Shown piece after piece: positions 23,061 through 35,160 of a stretch of DNA of 64,000 nucleotides. The stretch comes from Saxidomus purpurata (lineage: Eukaryota > Mollusca > Bivalvia > Venerida > Veneridae): positions 13,497,033 through 13,561,032 of the forward strand of contig JAFMSR010000009.1 in NCBI GenBank assembly GCA_022818135.1. Direction: 5' to 3'. Position numbers and translations under genes: made by a program. The notes under the pieces were generated by a model. It was not told the origin of the DNA and searched no databases. It saw nothing but the letters and a program-made list of their open reading frames with translations. How positions within the stretch are numbered: position 1 is the stretch's first letter; every line of letters starts with the position of its first letter.

Positions 23061-23381
23061 ATGTATTAGTTAATTAAAAACCACCTGAAAATACTCAGAC
23101 CAATAAATTATGAAAATACATAAACCATATAAATATAATATTGTAAAGCTATCAATTTTAGTAGTAAGAAATAAACTATAAATCTATATTGAAACGGGCT
23201 AAAGATAACTTTGAATGAAAATCTATTTATAAATAAATACTAGCTACACAAAGACAGGGTGTACATAGACTACATAGTGTTGATGTTATTGGTTTATGCA
23301 TGATTCAACTTAGATTATAGTGATTCAGTTTATTCTATTGGTTTAATCATTGGATTTATTATCTCGGCAGTGCAATTTACA

Positions 23382-23748
23382 ATGAAATTTGTTTTGATTC
23401 TTGCCTGGCTTACAACCTTGGAGGCTACCCAAATATATTCTTTTTCAAGTGACAACGTAAATGACGTCCAGAATGAGCTTAAACCGGACAGTTCATTCAT
23501 TCGCGAGCTAGTTCAGCGCGTTGAGTTTCTCGAAGCACGTGACAGAAGTAATACGCACGGAATTTATGAACTGAAACAAAATATTGCCAAGCAGAAGAAT
23601 GAGGTGAAAGCCTTACAGAAGAAGAACGACAAGCAAGATCACCTGATATCTAGACTGATGCAACATTTACTCTTACGAGGAGGAATATCAACGGCTCCTC
23701 CAAGTGAAGACGAAGCAGTCGCTGACGGGATGACTTTTGAGAGTAAAG
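23382..23748 (+). CDS. C1q-domain gene exon 1: signal peptide and coiled coil, intact
   Basis: The ATG at 23382 starts MKFVLILAWLTTLEATQ, a typical signal peptide of about 17-20 residues. It is followed by NDVQNELKPDSSFIRELVQR and a heptad-rich stretch (VEFLEARD, YELKQNIAKQKNEVKALQKKNDKQDHLISRLMQHLLL), then a charged linker ending FESK. The exon ends AAAG at 23748 before GTAATT, in phase 1, which matches the phase of C1q exon 2 at 4629 and 49772. The coil would trimerise the C1q heads (family knowledge). No C1q exon follows within reach on this strand: the next is the pseudogene at 46728 and then the open exon at 49772, 26 kb away. A LINE 3' end lies immediately upstream, so the original promoter may be displaced. 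Confidence 0.7.
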
Positions 23749-23819
23749 GTAATTTTGAATAGCATAAATGATTTATTTACAGACTGTAAGAAAACAATTA
23801 AGCCGAGATGGCCACAACT

Positions 23820-24726
23820 AAACAAAACAAGGGGGTCATGATGGCCCTATGTCGCTCACTTGAGTACAAGGGCACTTGCCTGGTGGATGTGGTCAATTTG
23901 ACCCCAGTGACATGATTAGTAGGTGGAAGACCACAAAAACAAAAATAATATCAAACAGGGAATGCCACATACCAAAAACGCAGCCTCCCCAAAACGAGCC
24001 CCATAGCACAAGACAATGTTACATACCAAATATCAGATATTTAGGCTTTGTAGTTTTAAAACAGACGATTTTTAAAGCTTTTCTACACCAAACGACCCCC
24101 CTGGGCAGGGTAAAATTTGACCCTGGGTGTAAATTTGAACACGCTTTGAAGAGGTCCACTAGACACTGTTACACACTAAATATATAGGCTCTAAACCATG
24201 TGGTTTTGAAGGAGAAGATTTTACATGTTTTCCTATATAGGTCTATGTAAAACAAGTGACCCCCTGGGCAGGGCAAATATTGACCCCAGGAGCAAAATTT
24301 AAATAGACTCTGAAAGGGCCACTAGACACTATTACACACTAAATATCTAAGCTCTAGACCTTGTGGTTTCCAAGAACATTTTAAAAGGTTTTTCTACATA
24401 TGTCTATGTTAAAGAAGTGACCCCCTAGGCGGGGCAAATATTGACCCCAGGGGCATGATTGAACAAACTTGAGAGAGGTCTACTAGACAATATTATATAT
24501 CAAATATCTTAGCTGTAGGCCTTGTGATTTTGGAGAAGAAGATTTTTAAAGTTTATCCTACAGAAACCTTTGTAAAATCAAGTGACACCCCCGGGCGGGG
24601 TCAATTTTAACCAAGGGGTCATGATTTGAGCAGTTTTGGTAGAGGTCCACTAAGCAATGCAACATGCCAAATATCTAAGCTTTAGGCCTTGTGGTTTTGT
24701 TTTGTTTTGTTTTGTGGCCTTTGTGG
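23820..24726. repeat. 165-bp tandem repeat array, second locus
   Basis: The same family as 2960-3645. Markers at 24244, 24405 and about 24570 give a 161-165 period. It sits at the same place relative to exon 1 as in the locus at 2815, and is interrupted by two Penelope-like pieces (23935-24009 and from 24727). Confidence 0.8.
23935..24009 (-). mobile_element. Penelope-like element, 75-bp 3' terminal fragment
   Basis: Only the extreme 3' end (aaaaacaaaaataatatcaa to gagccccatagcac) inserted into a 165-bp unit between agaccac and agacaatg. The uninterrupted unit is seen at 3066-3085. Confidence 0.85.
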
Positions 24727-25294
<568 letters not shown>

Positions 25295-26043
25295 AGAGAA
25301 GAAAATTGTTAAAGTTTTTCCTATTTGTTGCAATAGCAATTAGAGTTCTGCATGGAATGGAATTCTTTACTGAAACAAACTGCTAAACCGCCACCTGACG
25401 TTTCCATCGATTCTCAAAGACCTTTTATTGGATCTATTTGAAATTTGGTATAACTATCAGCTAAACACTCAGAAACAATTACGCAAAATTTTAGTTCGTA
25501 GACATAACAGAAACCAGTGTAAGATTTATCACAAATGACGTAACATAGGATTTTCGTTTTCACAAAACCGTCAAAAATAAGTCAGAAGAACGTTAGTAGC
25601 GGGTATGCCCACCTGCAGCCTGCATTTTCGCTGAACCATATTTTATATTTCATTTAAGTCTGGCGTTAAATGATTTTACGAATGCATTGCAACTCCTAAT
25701 ATTCAAAATATATGTCGGAGGATTTGGCGGATTGGGATATTTGTTTACCTGCCTGGCAATATACTGTTTTTTGTTCAGAAATTATTCAATGACAGTTTTT
25801 GCTTGGCTGTACATGAATATACCCGAAAGTCTTCAAGTACAGTGAAAGGGTCAACTGGTCAATCTGTTACAGGGACAAAAAGTAGAGGAACTTTTAAATT
25901 GGTAAGTGCATACAGTATCGTATGATGAAATAAAATTTGATTTGATTTGATACAGATCTTACTGTCCAGGATTTGCTTTCTAAACTATAACGGTAATAGA
26001 CAATTTTCAGGTTAAAGAAATGATTTTTCATTTCATTCTTTCT
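25295..26043. other. No gene seen
   Basis: AT-rich text downstream of the retroelement. It contains caaactgctaaaccgccac at 25376-25394, whose exact reverse complement is at 30883-30901. Confidence 0.5.
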
Positions 26044-26480
26044 GGTGAAATACTGAAATATATATTGGTGAAATTAAGTTGATATTTTCACTGTCTAAAG
26101 CATTGAAAATAACAAAATCTTCATGCCAGATTGATGTCAAATGGTAACTAATACCGGGAACCAAATGACAATGAAATTGTTAAATGGATGTCATGTTCTG
26201 TGCGTTTCGGTGACTTTTCCCGTGATTTCAACATTTCAATTGATGTTATATCACTTGAATGTCACCTGTGAACACCCGTCCGTAGCTATTTTCACTCGTG
26301 GCTGCATCACTTGTCAAAATAGTTCAAATAATTGTACTCAACATGTGAATATCGTTTTTGCTAGGCACTATCCAGCCTCCATGTCTATAAAATGTCCGTA
26401 TGTAAAATGGGTCTGCGTTTGGAGTCGAATTATTGAGACTATTGGTAAACATATCACTTTTAAGGCAGCCATTCGGTGAA
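26044..26480. mobile_element. MITE-like element, TGATATTTTCACTG family, copy 1
   Basis: Starts around ggtgaaatactgaaatat and gttgatattttcactg, has ctgtgaacaccc and tcactcgtggctgcatcac, and ends ccattcggtgaaattaaaa. The piece at 29030-29450 shares ttgtgaacacc, cacttgtggctgcgccac and gctcggtgaaatta. Related end motifs are at 27505-27535 and 30335-30430. Non-coding; exact ends not fixed. Confidence 0.45.
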
Positions 26481-27950
26481 ATTAAAAGTGAGATCATTGC
26501 AACCAACAATTATTGCTATCTAACTTTGAGGTAAAGTCGAGAGAGCTGGGTAAAAGTGTTTATAGACTCGATATTTCTTTAAAAGTGAATTTTCCTAAAA
26601 TATTTTTTTAACAAACATAAATGGATAATATGAATGCACAAACGCAAGTTGTTATTTTATGTTTATCGTCAAATAAATGCCGTATTCAATCACATGATAA
26701 AATCGGTAAAAAAATTGACATCAAGTTTAACAAATTTATATGAAACTCCTCATAAAAGTTTACACAAACAGCAAATATAAAAGGTTCAAAATGTAACACT
26801 GTAAATTCTCACATGTAAATGTGTTCTACTTCTAGATGGATGAAAATTTGTAAGTGAATCAACAACAAAATTTATGAGATTTACTGTACTGTACGTGTGT
26901 TTTGAATGAGATTTACTGTATGTTTGTTGTGACTGAAGCAAGTTTAGTTACTGTCACTGTCTGAAATCATACGGATTCTTTTGTATTGTTTGCGTATGGG
27001 TGAATATTGAGTGTCATGGGTGCAGCTGTTAGTCGGTTTAGTACTTGAACAGATAACCTGCTGTGAAAGTTGTGTTTTCGTTCGTGAAGTATGGAAGTTG
27101 AATGTGAGGTTTCCATGGAAATGGCTGTTAATGAAGAAGCCTTTTGACATTGCATTTTGAGAGTTAGTGGGTGGTGTGGTTCATAGTTTTTGTGCTAGTA
27201 GATGCTGTGACAACTGAGTTAGAAGCTCTATCTGACAGAATGTCAGAAATATTTTTGCTTTGTGCATTGTTCAGTTTACTATAGTTGTTCAGGCTGTTGA
27301 CATTCTTGTGTCCGGAAATTTGCACAATTTGATTCGCTGGGACCCCATCATCACTTAGTTTTTGAATGAGACGCTTCCTTGCACTGAAAAAAAGTAAAAA
27401 TGCATACATGTCAGCTTGCTTCATAAAGGTAACTTTCTTGAAACAACTATTCATGGTAATATTTTGTTTCATAATTTAGAGTAAATACAGGAATATGTTG
27501 GTGAAATAAAATTGATATTCTCACTGTTTCAAACTGAATAAGATTAAGTGAAAATATGTTCATTTCTACTGGTACCAGTTGACACAGAACTGCACTAAAA
27601 CGCAAGCAAATAATAAAAATAATTAGTTGAAAATTCTTTCCGAAATGTACTTTGATAATCATATATATTCTTATGATAATTCACCTATATAGTGTTATGC
27701 GTGGTGCTTTAATCCCAGCTTCTTCTTTCATTTCATTCATTATTTTGTAAATTTTGTTAATGCCCATAGCACTGTTTCTGAAGCAACATTTCTCTGTGTG
27801 TCCTCCAGGAACAAGAAAAAAGGACTGTCATCTGCTTGGGAACTCTCTGGACGCTTCATACTGTATAGTTTGTACAAATGTACTGGATCACGGGCTGGAT
27901 CTTCTGGCTTGCTGAAGGCTTTTGGTTTAACAAGTCTGTTTAAAAAATAA

Positions 27951-28970
27951 GATCATCTCTATTTCTCAGTTAATTCGGTTTGCCAGAGCGTGTAGTTATG
28001 TTGAGGATTTCAATGAACGTAATCAATATATTACAAATAAACTTCTTCAACAGGGCTACCGTTATTACAAATTGCGTAAATATTTTGCTAAATTTTACTA
28101 TCGTAATTCTGATTTGGTTTTGAAATTCAATAGTAATCTAAAGACTCTTCTGCGAGAAGGTATTTCAAAACCCGATTTTTATGGGGATGTGGTTTACAAA
28201 CTTCGTAAGATTTTGGGTCATGGCAATTTTCCAACTGTATTTGCTAAAATTATAAAACGTTTTGTTAAAAGAGGTTACGACCCAACTGTTTTGAGACACA
28301 CCGCATGTTTGGTGTTCAACCCGTTTACAGTTGGACGCTATGCTTCCCTCTTTGATTGTGTCTGACGGAAGAGGGGGAGGACTCTGTGATGGGCAGTTTT
28401 TAAATCCCACTGGGACGAAACTGTTTTGATTTCTGTCCTCTGGCCTGTTTCGTCGGGCCCTTAAGGGTGTTTCTCTTGGTGCTCTGCCTTCTGCAAAGGC
28501 ATTGAGTACATACGTTTTTTGGTTCTCAAGGTTTGCTTTTTATATATTTATACACGAGCATTTTTGTGTTTTACATACCATGCCTTTTGTTTCCATTGCG
28601 TGTTGTTAGAGATTCACCTAGCAGGGATTACTTTTATTTACACTGTCCTGTGACTTTGGAACATGGTGGGGGTAAGAGTGAGGTTGGGTGCGCACCATAA
28701 ACCGGTTTAAGCTCCCCAGTGGTGTTTTTGCCACTGACCGTTCCAAGGCGGTGCCCCACTGTGTTCCTTTAATTGTTCGTTTTGTCCTCGTGTGTTTGCT
28801 TTGTATGCTAGTGTGTGTTGGTAGTGTACATGTGTGTGTGTACATGATTGTGTGTGTGTGCGTGTGTGTGTGTGTTGGTGGTGTGCACTTCTGGGTGCTG
28901 TGGGGCTCGTTTTGGGGAGGCTGCGTTTTTGGTACGTGGCATTCCCTGTTTGATATTATTTTTGTTTTTA
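27951..28970 (+). mobile_element. Penelope-like element copy in recombinase intron
   Basis: Begins within the RT frame (ttctcagttaattcggtttg, equal to 48823 on) and runs through the RT stop at 28363-28365, the 3' untranslated region with a short interrupted TG run, to the tail gatattatttttgttttta. It lies antisense inside the intron between recombinase exons A and B. Confidence 0.85.
27970..28365 (+). pseudogene. Reverse-transcriptase C-terminal part (Penelope-like)
   Basis: Open for the last 130 or so codons: SLIRFARACSYVEDF-like start, LRKYFAKFYYRNSDLVLKF, DVVYKLRKILGHG, KRGYDPTVLRHT and VGRYASLFDCV, stop at 28363-28365. All catalytic motifs are missing because of 5' truncation. No GIY-YIG endonuclease follows. 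Confidence 0.85.
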
Positions 28971-29019
28971 AAAGAACTGCGTAATGTTTTTCATTGCATT
29001 CTGATATAAATATTTTATT

Positions 29020-29450
29020 TTATGTTTTCCAGTGAATTATAGAGTTTTCACAGTAAAATAAAAGTGATAATCCACTGTTTTTTTGAAACAGTGGATTTCC
29101 ATTTTATTTTTCACTGTTTTTCCAATCTTTAACCCGGATTTACGTCAAGAAGTATACCGAGCGTAATTAATGCTGGAAACCATGCAACAATGACGTCGTT
29201 TAAATTGAAATGAAGTGATTTGCGCTATGTTTCTGATGACGTTGCCCGCGATTTTCGATAATTTACAGAAACAAACTCAATAAAAGTAGAGTTTTAATAA
29301 TAGAATAATCAGAAAAATTGTAGGTATCAGTGTAATATCACGTTAATTTCAATTGTGAACACCAAAAGTTGTTATTGTCACTTGTGGCTGCGCCACTCGT
29401 GAAAATATCTCTTTTGATGCCCGCTCGGTGAAATTATATCTTAAAAATTT
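29020..29450. mobile_element. MITE-like element, TGATATTTTCACTG family, copy 2
   Basis: Contains the perfect 11-bp stem atccactgttt/aaacagtggat at about 29071-29097, and ttgtgaacacc, cacttgtggctgcgccactcg and ctcggtgaaattata shared with 26044-26480. It lies in the intron just after recombinase exon A. Confidence 0.45.
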
Positions 29451-30299
29451 ATGAGCAAAAATATCGTAATCATACCGGGTATCTTGGATTGGCACCTGTC
29501 CTTGTTTTGGTTTGCCTCTCAGTATTAAGGACTAAATATTCCTCCCAAGTTTGATCGTCTACTTCAAGCAAGACATCTCCCCAACGTAGACTATGAATCT
29601 CGTTTCCAGTTCGCATGCCAAAATACGTTGTGCATATTAGCCACAATGAATGAATAAGTGCTCTGGGATTTTCATCTCCTAGTGTTTTAGCATCAAACAT
29701 TTTTTGAAGATGTACGTCAAGTAGTGGCTCAACAGTTTTTGGCTTGTTACCATACCCTTGACGTTTTAGCTGCTTTTGTTTGCTTTTCAGCACCACTCTG
29801 GCTTTGGAAAATTCTGCATCCTTTAAGATGGATATTTTAGAGTTTTTTTAGGTCAAGTGTCTATCAATGGAACTTACAAAACTCCTTAGGGTTGAACGCT
29901 CATACTCTTCTCCATTTGATTTTGTTGCCCCCAAAAGAAACTCAATGTATGTATTTAACATATCTTGGGGTATGTATTCAGTGGCTCTCGTTTCATTTTT
30001 TGACCGAAGAAACATGTTAAAGAACTTAAGATCACCTTCAGTTTTCTTTTTGGTATTAACATTTACTGAGCCTTCCAGGAAAGCATCAACATCCATTGAT
30101 CTAAATGTCGTTTGCATCTCAACCTGATGTTCATTTTGCTCATTTTCCTCATCAAAGAATGAATCGGAATCATACATTTCTTGAAAGTTATCCATTTTGA
30201 CAGTTTTGACAGGTGACAGCAGACGGATAACAAAGGGAGGTAATAAGTAAACAAGAGAAAAGAAAGGAAGTAATACAGGTTTGAAAATGAAAATCAATA

Positions 30300-30770
30300 A
30301 AAAAAAGTAGTTCCGGCAGTATTTCTCAAAACAGTGAAAAATAAAAATGATATTTTCACTGCTTTGAAACAGTGAAATATAGAATTTTATTTCACTGATA
30401 AATTTCAGTATTTCACTGGAAAGCATAAAATAAAGAGCTTTATAGTGAAAATGAAAATAAAAATGAAACAGTTAGGCTTGTGTTTTCGAACAACATTAGG
30501 TACCCTGCAAATAAAATTTTAAGAAATAATTTGTTATCAGGAGTAAATACGAACCCGCCAAATGGAAGTCCCGGCTGCAAGCATCCCCACAGCCCGGCCC
30601 CTCTCCGCTAAGCTCATATGACCCATATATGCAGATTATTTGCTGTTATTTCTTTCAGAAAATTATTTCAGAACAATTTTGTCGCAAAGCTTTGACTAAA
30701 GATTGACTTCCCCGTGCGCCACATGCAAAACACCATTTTTGTACTGACTGGGTTCACTCGAGTGATTTAT
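30300..30770. other. Repeat-like sequence upstream of the recombinase gene, no gene
   Basis: Holds cagtgaaaaataaaaatgat, attttcactgctttgaaacagtg and ttcactgataaatttcag, i.e. several short inverted cagtga/tcactg pairs like those in the MITE-like family. The recombinase promoter should lie here, but no core element can be fixed. Confidence 0.4.
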
Positions 30771-31101
30771 CAAGAACGCGGTCGCAAAGTGTTAAAAATC
30801 AATACATAATGACCAGTTGAGGTAATGTGGAAGGTTTTACCGTTCTCGCATCTATAGGAGCAAAAATATTCAACATCAAAAAGTGGCGGTTTAGCAGTTT
30901 GCTTTAGTATATTTTGGTAGAGCTTCATGCAAGGAACATCCCTGCCAAGTTTCATTAACATTGTCCCAGTGGTTTCAGAGGAGATGCCGTTTGAAGCAAA
31001 ATGTTGACGGACGACGGACAATCATAGGCCCACATATTAAATTGATGATGTTTTAACATTGCAGTTCCTTTCAATATCCTCTTCTTGTTTTGTTAACTAT
31101 T
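30771..31101. repeat. Short dispersed repeat with GACGGACGACGGACA tail
   Basis: Runs from ggtcgcaaagtgttaaaaatc to gttgacggacgacggacaatc. The minus-strand frame of 83 residues here is a by-product. It contains gtggcggtttagcagtttg (30883-30901), inverted relative to 25376-25394. Confidence 0.45.
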
Positions 31102-31472
31102 AAAACTGCTTGCTCTGGCGTTTTGGTGAAAGAAAACAAGGCTCTTCGAACTGTCTGAAATTAACATATTTTAGAACGAATCATCAAATAAAAAGGTTCC
31201 AGTATAAATTCCTATAAAGTATTTCTATATTTCTAAATTATACGTTACAAAATTATAAAGCGTTGCAAACACTTTTAAAATTGCATAATAAGCTTATAGT
31301 GTAGCGGTGCCGTCAAACTAAGTTCGCCAATATTTTAACAGATTTTCCCAAATTGATATGTAGATTTTTACTTGTGTTGTTGATTCTAGCCATTACTTTT
31401 CGCATTTTATGTTTTAGTAAATCATTTTTGAAACAAATATCTTTTCACTGGAAACTGTGAACGAGCAGCTTA
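31102..31472. mobile_element. MITE, GCTGCTCG family, copy 4
   Basis: Ends aaaactgcttgctctgg and ctgtgaacgagcagctt. The interior has cttcgaactgtctgaa, agtgtagcggtgccgtc and cttgtgttgttgattctagc as in the other copies. Confidence 0.75.
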
Positions 31473-32330
31473 AAGTCGAATATGTATCGAGCTATAATCC
31501 CTATGCATTATTTCTAATGATAAAGGAAGATAATTCAAACAGGGGTAATGAAGAGTTAAGTTTATTATACTCTGCATTTCTTATGAATGCCTTCTATATG
31601 CCCTTTATGAAATATAAAATCACTCCCATTAATAATGTTTAGTTATGTTCCTGAGTAACATCACTTCACAATGTACGCGATTTATTCATAAATTGGGCAT
31701 AGTTCTTATTATAACAAGAGCTGTCCGTCATAAGTGACGAATGCCCCCAAAGCGGTGTCTTGACCAGGTACTTGCACAGTCCGGACACAAATGTGCCCAT
31801 ATATACAGGATTCCATTATCTTTAAACACAAAGTGTGACCAAGATACGAAATAAATGAAAGGACGGACACACGGGCGGACGGACGGAGAGACAGACGGAC
31901 CGCAGACGGATAGACGGTGCGATTTTAATATGCCAACATTTGAGGGCATAAAAGTACATTCTCTTACAGACCATTATCAATTACTGCAATTTAAAATGAA
32001 CCCCTTTAATGGTTTTAAAGTGACAATCCGGATGAGCATAATTTCGTAATTTAAAGGGAGATCATTCAAACAGGGTAAAAAAAGTATATGGTTCTTACTT
32101 ACTCAATGGCCTCTATCACTGTGTTAAATACAATCTCAAGCCCTTTGATAGTTTTTAGTTATGCTTGGGACAAGTAAATTATATTAAGGGAGATAATTCA
32201 AAAATTGGATCGGAAACCGTTGGGGCCATAAAACACTTTCTTGTACAGCCCATTATCAATTACTGCAATTAAAATGAACCCCTTTATGGTTTTAAGGTGA
32301 GTCATTACCTTTAGTCGGTAAAATTAAAAG
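31473..32330. repeat. Dispersed repeat modules (GAGCTGTCC to GACGGAC tail and flank)
   Basis: Contains aacaagagctgtccgtcat at 31712, a tail ggacggacacacgggcggac, then gcgattttaatatgccaac and the aaagggagatcattcaaacag module seen at 4370. No gene. Confidence 0.65.
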
Positions 32331-33683
32331 TTGTCACATTTATTTAAAAATTGGCACATGCGTATATCGTGTCCATCTGCGTCGCATAGTTACGTTTCTA
32401 TTTTTGTGACGTCGCATGACGACATTTAACAACGCCCTCTAGTGGCAGCGTACCGGAACCATCCCGTCATGAAGTTATTCTCATATAGCTTTATTGATAC
32501 GTTACATATTTTCTTTCTGTAAATTCTATCAAAGTCATCAGAAAATGTATTATACATCCAAGTAAAAAACATTTTCCTTCTTTCACAAGGCATGTCATGA
32601 TTCCACTTGAAGCAATTGAAATAACGTTTGAAACGTTATTAATTTTCAACGATTTATTGCCGTTTTACAAAACATTTCAAAATCGTGTCGGTAAAGGTTC
32701 ATGTAATTTTGATAGCGTTTATTTTATGATATTTGAACACACTTAATGAAATAAAAACAGGACGTCTTCGTCCTAGATTTTTCACAAATAACGCGTGAAT
32801 GATACCACTTGAACGACAAAAGAACGACGTTTGAGAGATGACACGACGAAAAGTATATGTATTATGTTGAAATCTCAGTGATTCGACAAAATGACCACCC
32901 AGGTCTTTTTAACTTTCTTCATAATGCATAGAAAAATGATTGTACATATACTGTGGTTTATTTAGCATTTCTACATACCAACTTTCATTTTTTATTAAAA
33001 AATAACTTATTTCTGTGTTTTTTAAAGTATATTTGAATTTTCGCTTTCCTTAGTATTGGACCTTTAAGGTTAGATGAAAAATATTCCAAATCGTAAAATA
33101 TCTGCTTTCCAATCAAGGCACGGAAAAGTCCTGCTAATCTGAGATCAGCGGCCGGGAAATCGAAAAAATCGTAAGTCGTTACTTACGAATGCGTTTATGA
33201 GGATGCTACGTACGACACTATTTCACTAACTCTAAGGTTCACGTTATGCCTTATGCTCTCGTAAATTATATACAGTGTATCGTTGGTTCAGCTAGCACTG
33301 AATTATATTCACATAAATTGACTTTCTCCTGTATTTTTAGTTCACCCAGAGCACGCAGTGACCTCTCCCATCACTCGCCATCCATCGTGCGTCTGTCATC
33401 CGTCCGTCTGTTAAATAGTTCATCACACTTCCGTGGCATCTCCTACTAACTAAATGATAAATTTAATTCAACTTTACAGTGATGTTTTGGGTGGTTTTAT
33501 TTGATATTTGTAATGAGAATGTATTCCATCATTGCAGTTATTTTGTTGTTGTGGCAATAAAGGAAAGCATTATAATCATGTTGTCCGAAAGTCGAATACT
33601 TTGACAGTTTTTTTAACTGCACAAACTTGATAGTATTTTACTTTGTAAATATTTGATGACAGATACAAATGTTATAAACAGAG
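32331..33683. other. No gene seen
   Basis: AT-rich text up to the gap. Short frames only. A ccatcgtgcgtctgtcatccgtccgtctg run near 33383-33412 looks like a reversed GACGGAC tail. Confidence 0.5.
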
Positions 33684-34183
33684 NNNNNNNNNNNNNNNNN
33701 NNNNNNNNNNNNNNNNNNNNNNNNNNNNNNNNNNNNNNNNNNNNNNNNNNNNNNNNNNNNNNNNNNNNNNNNNNNNNNNNNNNNNNNNNNNNNNNNNNNN
33801 NNNNNNNNNNNNNNNNNNNNNNNNNNNNNNNNNNNNNNNNNNNNNNNNNNNNNNNNNNNNNNNNNNNNNNNNNNNNNNNNNNNNNNNNNNNNNNNNNNNN
33901 NNNNNNNNNNNNNNNNNNNNNNNNNNNNNNNNNNNNNNNNNNNNNNNNNNNNNNNNNNNNNNNNNNNNNNNNNNNNNNNNNNNNNNNNNNNNNNNNNNNN
34001 NNNNNNNNNNNNNNNNNNNNNNNNNNNNNNNNNNNNNNNNNNNNNNNNNNNNNNNNNNNNNNNNNNNNNNNNNNNNNNNNNNNNNNNNNNNNNNNNNNNN
34101 NNNNNNNNNNNNNNNNNNNNNNNNNNNNNNNNNNNNNNNNNNNNNNNNNNNNNNNNNNNNNNNNNNNNNNNNNNNNNNNNNNN
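33684..34183. other. Assembly gap, 500 N
   Basis: Exactly 500 N, the conventional length for a gap of unknown size. Reading frames crossing it are meaningless. Confidence 0.99.
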
Positions 34184-34419
34184 ACTTGAAATATATACAA
34201 AGCAAATACTGTTAATTCCCTTATTAAGGTCTTCAGCTTAATTTGTTTTACAAGTTTCTTAATCGTCTTATGATATGTTTTAACTTTGCACTTAAGGTAA
34301 TTATCCATATGTACGAAAAGTATACATTTTCGAATATTTTCCAAGTACAATAAACGGCAAAACTGTTTTTTGTCCCTCAGTCCGTCTTGCTTTTATATGC
34401 GGAACATAAATGCACAGCA

Positions 34420-34640
34420 CGAAATATATGCACCGGACAAATTGATGTAACTACTGAACGACATAGAAAATAAACATAACAAATTGACAAATGCACAGGA
34501 CAGAATAAGATATGCAGAGGACAAATTGGCGTAACTACTGAACGACATAGAAAATGTAAATAGAATATTGACAAATGCACATGACGAAATGATACATGCA
34601 CATGACAAACCGTCTTAACTACAGAACAAATTGAGAAATG
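34420..34640. repeat. Minisatellite, period about 84 bp
   Basis: gtaactactgaacgacatagaaaat occurs at about 34446 and 34531, with variants of caaattgacaaatgcacagga around it. About two and a half imperfect copies. Confidence 0.7.
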
Positions 34641-35160
34641 CACAGAACATAATTTTATTGTTACAAAACAATCTGGAAACTGAACAGCACATACAGAAAA
34701 AATACTATCAGAAAGCTGCAGTGGCGTTCCATACTACAAACGTGCTATGTGTATTCATTATGGAAAGCAGATGCCTATGCTGGCTGATTTCTGATTTCTT
34801 TCAGGCGTGTTGGCGCGTCTGGAGGGAGCCAGAATGACAAACAAGCGCGCCGATACGACATATAAGGTAGTTGTCGTACACACGCCAGAACAACAAATTC
34901 TAGATTTGTCGCACTTTATTTATGCATAACTCAAACTTTTAAAGGGAATGAAATAAAGTCACATATATTGATAGTGAACAACAAGGAAAAGAACCTCGCA
35001 GATAAGCAAAGAAGACAGACCACCATCGCCCTATTAGGTTTTATGTGTTGAGCTTTATCAATTTTGTCCTCATTATCCTTAAGGTTAATTATATTATCAC
35101 GATATACAAATCAAACCAACTGTTGTTTTGGCATACTTGTATGTTGCTTTATAATGTTAC
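34641..35160. other. No gene seen; presumed intron of the inverted C1q gene
   Basis: No C1q exon 2 can be read on the minus strand between the donor at 35160 and the gap at 34183. The text is AT-rich and non-repetitive. Confidence 0.45.

Larger units (their letters stand above)
27164..30195 (-). pseudogene. Tyrosine recombinase of Crypton / KIAA1958-like type, spliced and damaged
   Basis: Three exons are legible on the minus strand. Exon A, 30195-29476: the ATG at 30195 opens MDNFQEMYDSDSFFDEE; later come NTYIEFLLGATK, YERSTLRSFVSSIDRHL, an in-frame TAA at 29848-29850, ILKDAEFSKARVVLKSK and the catalytic-core start TTYFGMRTGNEIHSLRW with ERQTKTRTGANPRYP. Exon B, 27935-27685 (acceptor AAACAG, donor AG|GTGAAT): LVKPKAFSKPEDPARDPVHL, YSMKRPESSQADDSPFFL, a one-base slip in a T run, CFRNSAMGINKIYKIMNEMK. 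Exon C, 27383-27164: joined codons give YSARKRLIQ, then NQIVQISGHKNVNSLNNYS. These are the R, HxxR and final Tyr regions of tyrosine recombinases (YSAR has Tyr where His is usual). The A/B reading phase does not match. Family role: DNA strand exchange in Crypton transposons and their host-adopted relatives. Confidence 0.75.

Noticed and set aside
33613..34350. Frames of 170-245 residues across 33613-34350 and 46171-46710
   Set aside because: They consist almost wholly of translated N gaps.
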